A DNA stretch of 50,805 bases. Source: Chthoniobacter flavus (GTDB taxonomy: Bacteria; Verrucomicrobiota; Verrucomicrobiia; Chthoniobacterales; Chthoniobacteraceae). The notes below the pieces were generated by a model. The model did no database searches. It had not been told where the DNA came from and saw only the letters and a program-made list of their open reading frames with translations. The translations under genes and the position numbers were made by a program. Of this stretch, positions 47,540 to 50,805 are shown piece by piece. Every line of letters starts with the position of its first letter. Position 1 is the first letter of the stretch. The DNA lies in NCBI GenBank assembly GCA_945861435.1, contig CAMAUX010000039.1:1-50805 (forward strand), read 5' to 3'.

Positions 47540-48930
47540 AAAAAGCCAATCTGCTGATTGTGGTGCCTATGAGCGCGGTGACGCTCGGTCTCCTTGGCGC
47601 CTGCGACATCAAGCCTGCGGGTGGTGATGCCAAGGCTGCCGCGACTGAGAGTGCACCGAAATCGAATGACAACACTCCCAAGGTGAAGGTGACGTCGGTG
47701 GGGACGGGAGAGAACCGGGATCGTGCGTTGGTGGATGCGTGCCGTCTGGCGGTGTCCAAGGTGCATGGGACCCGTGTGATGGGGAAGTTGGGGAACACGG
47801 ACCAGATGGACTTCAAGTTTGATGTGGCGGGCAACTTCACGGAGAGCGTGGGTTCCGGGCCGAAGACTCAGAAGGATGGCGAGGTCTCCGGTATGGGGCG
47901 CGTGTATGGAGTGAAGGACGACACGGCGATCTCCTTCGCTGGTCTGCTGCTGAACTTCAGCATTCTGAATGAGGGCAAGCAGCCCGGTGAGAGCACGGCA
48001 CAGAAGAACACCGCCCGGTGGCGGGTGGAGATTGAGGCGGATGTGTTGGACAAGATGCCGGACCGTTTTGCGGGTCGCCAGGCGGTGGTATTGCCCAGTC
48101 TGGATCGGATTGTGAAGAGCCTTTCGGTGGATAACGCCGGTCCGAAGCTGGTGCAGGAGGTGGCGCAGGAGGTGAAGGGGGGGCTGGAGTCGACGTTTGC
48201 CAACCATCCGCAGTTCGTGCTGCTGGAAAGAAACAGCGAGGACGTCCTCGATAAGGAGGCGGCGCGCGCGGGCGGTGGGAATGCGGCTACTCGGGAGGAG
48301 AGCAAGCTGGGCGGGCAGAAGGTGGCGGATATTGTAGTGGAGTTGGAGAGCGAGCCTCTTTCTGTGAAGGTGGATACGACGAAGTTCGATCTGGGAGCGC
48401 CTTCATTGCAGAAGGTCCAGATCGCGGTGCGTGGCAGCATTCGTTTGCTGGACATGTCGACGCGAGGGGAGATCTGCCGGGTGCCTTTTGAGGCGGGCAA
48501 TAAGAAGCCGGTGGTTTCTCCAGGGGATGTGGAGCCTGCGGTGGCGAAGGCTGCCGGGGAGTTCCGCACGACGCTTGCGGATTCCATGCGCCGGGCGCGC
48601 ATCGGTCTGTTGGGGTATCTTGGGGTGGCAAATCTGCTGTCGGACGGAACTGGTGGTTGGCGCTTGGTGGGCGGGCTCGATCCCCAATTGATCAAGAGTG
48701 GGGACCGGGTGACGCTCCTGAAGGAGGAGGGGCAGGGCAAGTGGGTGCCCTTCAGCGACACCACGGTATCGCAGAGCGGGATGACTGTGACGTTCTCCAA
48801 GAAGATGGAGGAAGTGAAGTCAGGTCAGGTGGTTTCGTTCCGCATTGAGGCGCCCATTGAAGAGGCGGCGCCGGCGGCGGCAGCAGAACCCAAGGGGCCT
48901 TCACTCAAGGACCGCATCAAATTTGACTAA
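47536..48930 (+). CDS. Lipoprotein with FlgT/CsgG-like features
   Basis: A 464-residue protein with a lipobox (MSAVTLGLLGACD, Cys23). Residues ~50-80 have the pattern VTSVGTGENRDRALVDACRLAVSKVHG, similar to the FlgT/LPP20 N-terminal domain, which remodels repeated-name helices. A middle domain with VVLPSLDRIVKSLSVDN, VVELESEPLSVKVD and VQIAVRGSIRLLDMSTRGEICRVPFEA resembles the CsgG-type core. A C-terminal beta domain (IKSGDRVTLLKEEGQGKW ... VVSFRIEAP) resembles a FlgT C-terminal or outer-membrane collar domain. The start overlaps the previous stop by four bases. It could be the outer-membrane-anchored core of the cluster. Confidence 0.7.
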   Translation: MKKANLLIVVPMSAVTLGLLGACDIKPAGGDAKAAATESAPKSNDNTPKVKVTSVGTGENRDRALVDACRLAVSKVHGTRVMGKLGNTDQMDFKFDVAGNFTESVGSGPKTQKDGEVSGMGRVYGVKDDTAISFAGLLLNFSILNEGKQPGESTAQKNTARWRVEIEADVLDKMPDRFAGRQAVVLPSLDRIVKSLSVDNAGPKLVQEVAQEVKGGLESTFANHPQFVLLERNSEDVLDKEAARAGGGNAATREESKLGGQKVADIVVELESEPLSVKVDTTKFDLGAPSLQKVQIAVRGSIRLLDMSTRGEICRVPFEAGNKKPVVSPGDVEPAVAKAAGEFRTTLADSMRRARIGLLGYLGVANLLSDGTGGWRLVGGLDPQLIKSGDRVTLLKEEGQGKWVPFSDTTVSQSGMTVTFSKKMEEVKSGQVVSFRIEAPIEEAAPAAAAEPKGPSLKDRIKFD

Positions 48931-48940
48931 TAGTAATCCC

Positions 48941-49480
48941 ATGAAGAAAAATTCCATTTTCATTGCTGTTCCGTTTGCGCTGCTCCTTGGGGCCTGTGCG
49001 CATAAGACGGAGGTGATCGTTGTCGACGCTTCCGGTGCCGCGGGTGGCGCTACCAAGTCCAAGAGTGGGGCGGTTGGGAGCGGAACGAGTTCCCGTGGAC
49101 AAAGTGCTGCGGGTGGAGGCGAAGGTGGTGCCGCGGTTGGCAGTGGAGGCGGTACCCGTGGACATGGTGCTGCGGGTGGGGGAGAGGGCGGTGGCGGGAG
49201 TGGCGGGGGGGGGACGAAGGTCGCGGCGGCCTCGAGGGTGGTGGCGCTCGGCGTCTGGTCTGGCGAGGACAAACATCAACGGATCACGCTGAAGATTAGT
49301 TCCAACGGTCATCTCGTGTTTACCAATGCGGCCGGGGACAATGCCGGGCAATGGGAGGCACGGGGCGGTGACCAGTTTACTGTCATGATCGGCGGCTCAA
49401 CTGGCGTCTTCACGATGTTGGATCAATCCACTGCCACCTTGAAGATCGGCGGCGCGACGGTGGAGATGAGACGCCGTTAA
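48941..49480 (+). CDS. Lipoprotein with Gly/Ser-rich linker and small beta domain
   Basis: A 179-residue protein. The ATG at 48941 begins a lipoprotein signal (FIAVPFALLLGAC, Cys19); the longer open frame before it overlaps the previous gene and is not used. After the lipidated cysteine comes a low-complexity Gly/Ala/Ser linker of about 65 residues. A compact C-terminal domain of about 80 residues follows (VVALGVWSGEDKHQRITLKISSNGHLVFTNAAGDNAGQWEARGGDQF), with a lipocalin- or calycin-like strand pattern. I recognise no named family. It follows the preceding lipoprotein gene by 10 bases. The linker DNA is repetitive, so length variation between strains is likely. Confidence 0.7.
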   Translation: MKKNSIFIAVPFALLLGACAHKTEVIVVDASGAAGGATKSKSGAVGSGTSSRGQSAAGGGEGGAAVGSGGGTRGHGAAGGGEGGGGSGGGGTKVAAASRVVALGVWSGEDKHQRITLKISSNGHLVFTNAAGDNAGQWEARGGDQFTVMIGGSTGVFTMLDQSTATLKIGGATVEMRRR

Positions 49481-49610
49481 CGGTTTGGTGTTCTGATTAG
49501 GCGGGCGCAAGGAGAGCGCTCCGTCCCGGCGTTCGGCGGATATTGCGGCGGCGCCGGGTGGGTAATGGGCGGGCTGACCGCTGGGCCCTGGTCTCTAACA
49601 GGGCTGCGGA

Positions 49611-49689
49611 GCCACCGAGTCAGTCGTCAAAAGACCAATATGTCTCGTGTAGGAGCCGCTTGAGGCGTGTTTTCGCAAGACTCGGTGGC
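49611..49689. repeat. Inverted repeat between convergent genes, REP-like
   Basis: GCCACCGAGTC at 49611-49621 and GACTCGGTGGC at 49679-49689 are perfect 11-base inverted copies enclosing 57 bases. The enclosed segment contains GTAGGAGCCGCTTGAGGCG, similar to intergenic REP-type sequences of other Gram-negatives. It could serve as a bidirectional terminator between the lipoprotein cluster and the DUF2267 gene. Confidence 0.6.
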
Positions 49690-49704
49690 TTGGGCAACGC
49701 CGCC

Positions 49705-50142
49705 TCAGTGTGCTTGGAGCAGTTCGGGCCAGAGGTCCTGGAGATCGGCGGGGAAGCAGTGTCTGAGCTTGTCCATTTCGCCGCCGCTCACGAAGTGGGC
49801 GGTGGTGAGGAGGACCTCGCGGGTGACGCGTTCCGGGTCGAGGAAGCGGCCGGAGACGAGGCGCGAGCGCACGGTGTCGAGGAACTCGGCGCGGTGGAGT
49901 TTGATGGGTGTGGCGTCGAGGTCCCAGCCTTCGTAGAAGACGCCGCGCAGGAAGATGGGGAGCTGGGCTGCGAGATGGACGGCGTGTTCGGGTGGAAGGC
50001 GGTCGCGCAGGGTGTGGAGGACGGCGCGGAGCACCTTGTAGGCGTCGCCTTTTTCGAGGTGACCGAGTTGGGCGAGGTGGTTGAGCCACTCGTGGGTTTT
50101 TTGCAGGCTGGAATCCAGCACTTCTAATCCTTGTTCGCTCAT
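49705..50142 (-). CDS. DUF2267-domain protein
   Basis: A 145-residue soluble protein. It matches DUF2267: LQKTHEWLNHLAQLGHLEKGDAYKVLRAVLHTLRDRLPPEHAVHLAAQLPIFLRGVFYEGWD, then FLDTVRSRLV and ILTTAHFVSGGEMDKLRHCFPADLQDLW near the C-terminus (the last with VLLTTAHF). The function is unknown; members often sit near stress or membrane-maintenance genes. There is no signal peptide. It is convergent with the lipoprotein cluster and has no same-strand neighbour within the window. Confidence 0.9.
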   Translation of the reverse strand: MSEQGLEVLDSSLQKTHEWLNHLAQLGHLEKGDAYKVLRAVLHTLRDRLPPEHAVHLAAQLPIFLRGVFYEGWDLDATPIKLHRAEFLDTVRSRLVSGRFLDPERVTREVLLTTAHFVSGGEMDKLRHCFPADLQDLWPELLQAH

Positions 50143-50608
50143 GACGTTGTTCTCCTGTTCTGTGGCTTGCGCGGTGTTGTGTGTTGACGGGACTGGCGGC
50201 TTGGGGCGGTGAACGGCTCTGAGCGTTGCAACCTCCCTGAGTCGCCTTTGCCTCCCAGTGCCCGGGCGTCTTTGCGTGCCGGCGTCTTTGGTTTTCTGCG
50301 GCCCTTCGTCTTTGCGGCCCAGTTTCCTGAGGCATCAATGCGTTTCGGTCCGCACTCATGTATCGAGTGCGGTGGGCGGGGTGGTGGTGTGCGCGTCGAA
50401 TGGACGCGTGGCATGGGACGGATATTGCCCCTCTTTTTTACAGCTTGGTTCCTCGGTGCTTGGTGTGAGAACTGCGGCTGAAAGGCACACAGAGGCGCAC
50501 CGAGTACCAAGGCATCAAGCTGAGCCGGGATTCTGGGTGTGGACGGATAAGTTGCCTGACGAAGAGAGCTGTCTTGAATGGACTTAGATGAGGGGCTTCA
50601 CCGTGGTT
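50143..50608. other. Intergenic region before the group II intron-like sequence
   Basis: About 466 bases without a supported gene. It contains low-complexity text-like repeats of GTCTTTGCG type around 50250-50325 and a perfect hairpin CCGCACTC-N7-GAGTGCGG at 50350-50372. The hairpin lacks a T-run. Confidence 0.5.
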
Positions 50609-50609
50609 T

Positions 50610-50805
50610 TTTGTGACAACGAGGGCGCGCAGGTGAGTGCGAGTAGTGGAGCCGATAGGGACCGGCGTGCGCCGGTGAATGCGGTGCTCAAGCGGGTGAA
50701 AGTCCCGTCTGCCGAGTTGGCTGTATGCGGCAGTGATGGGTCGGTAACTGCGTCGCCGTGAGGCGGGGTGGGGAGCAACCGATCCAAGACAGCCAGGCCG
50801 TAATG
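50610..50805 (+). mobile_element. 5' part of a group II intron (domain I), cut by window edge
   Basis: The right end reads like the structured 5' domain of a bacterial group II intron: a GTGAC or GTGAGTGCG boundary near 50611-50633, GGAGCCGATAGGGACCGGCG with a tight hairpin GACCGGCG/CGCCGGT, then CGGGTGAAAGTCCCG (a motif common in these introns), GGTCGGTAACTGCG and GGGGAGCAACC. The segment has no protein reading frame on its sense strand. The reverse-transcriptase/maturase gene would lie beyond the window. The exact 5' splice site is uncertain. Confidence 0.6.

Noticed and set aside
49595-50359. A 254-codon minus-strand frame overlapping the DUF2267 gene
   Set aside because: Arg/Pro-rich shadow frame; the DUF2267 frame has the family pattern.

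Overview
The window looks like a chromosomal segment of a GC-rich Gram-negative bacterium of the PVC group, most likely a member of Verrucomicrobiota. The indicators are an adjacent pair of large secreted proteins with DUF1592/DUF1588/DUF1585 and DUF1552 architecture, a DUF1080 protein, a CxPSR sulfatase, a TPR-redoxin protein, an STN-domain protein, many signal peptides and lipoboxes, and start codons that often lack a clear Shine-Dalgarno sequence. No rRNA or tRNA gene and no CRISPR array was seen. The assignment is by gene content only.

Layout. 1-1073 is mobile or repeat DNA: the 5' part of an IS630-type transposase running off the left edge, then a ~415-bp element with ~94-bp inverted repeats. 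1127-12045 is a mostly minus-strand block: TPR-redoxin protein, DUF1080 protein, thiC with a TPP riboswitch, an OprB-like porin, pyrG, and a POT/PTR peptide transporter. 12273-23520 is mainly plus strand: bioA with an overlapping upstream small ORF, an orphan AbrB-type protein (minus), two secreted esterases, a DNRLRE/collagen-like surface protein with about 60 uninterrupted Gly-X-Y triplets, the DUF1592/DUF1552 pair and an LRR-like protein. 23587-29756 holds DedA, two small membrane proteins, the manC-ruvX-truA operon, an STN protein, an MDR oxidoreductase and a universal stress protein. 29852-37992 is an envelope region: LtaS-like phosphotransferase, HGSNAT-like acyltransferase translationally coupled to a sulfatase, L,D-transpeptidase, a membrane-anchored TraB/GumN protein and a HEAT-like exported protein.

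37993-38940 contains two 293-bp direct repeats, about 97% identical and exactly 405 bp apart, each with three nested hairpins; a degraded third copy lies near 18.5 kb. 38941-43951 is a marR-adaptor-RND efflux operon transcribed leftward from an AT-rich intergenic region with a perfect palindromic operator. A rightward cluster (44198-49480) follows: five exported proteins, three of them lipoproteins, two with weak CsgG/FlgT-like features. I regard this as the best candidate for an undescribed system. The right end has a DUF2267 gene and what appears to be the 5' part of a group II intron cut by the window edge.

Functionally, much of the window serves the cell envelope and use of exported or complex carbohydrates (porin, esterases, sulfatase, transferases, efflux). 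Housekeeping genes (thiC, pyrG, bioA, manC, ruvX, truA) are scattered between them. All calls rest on reading the sequence and recalled family signatures; no database search was run.
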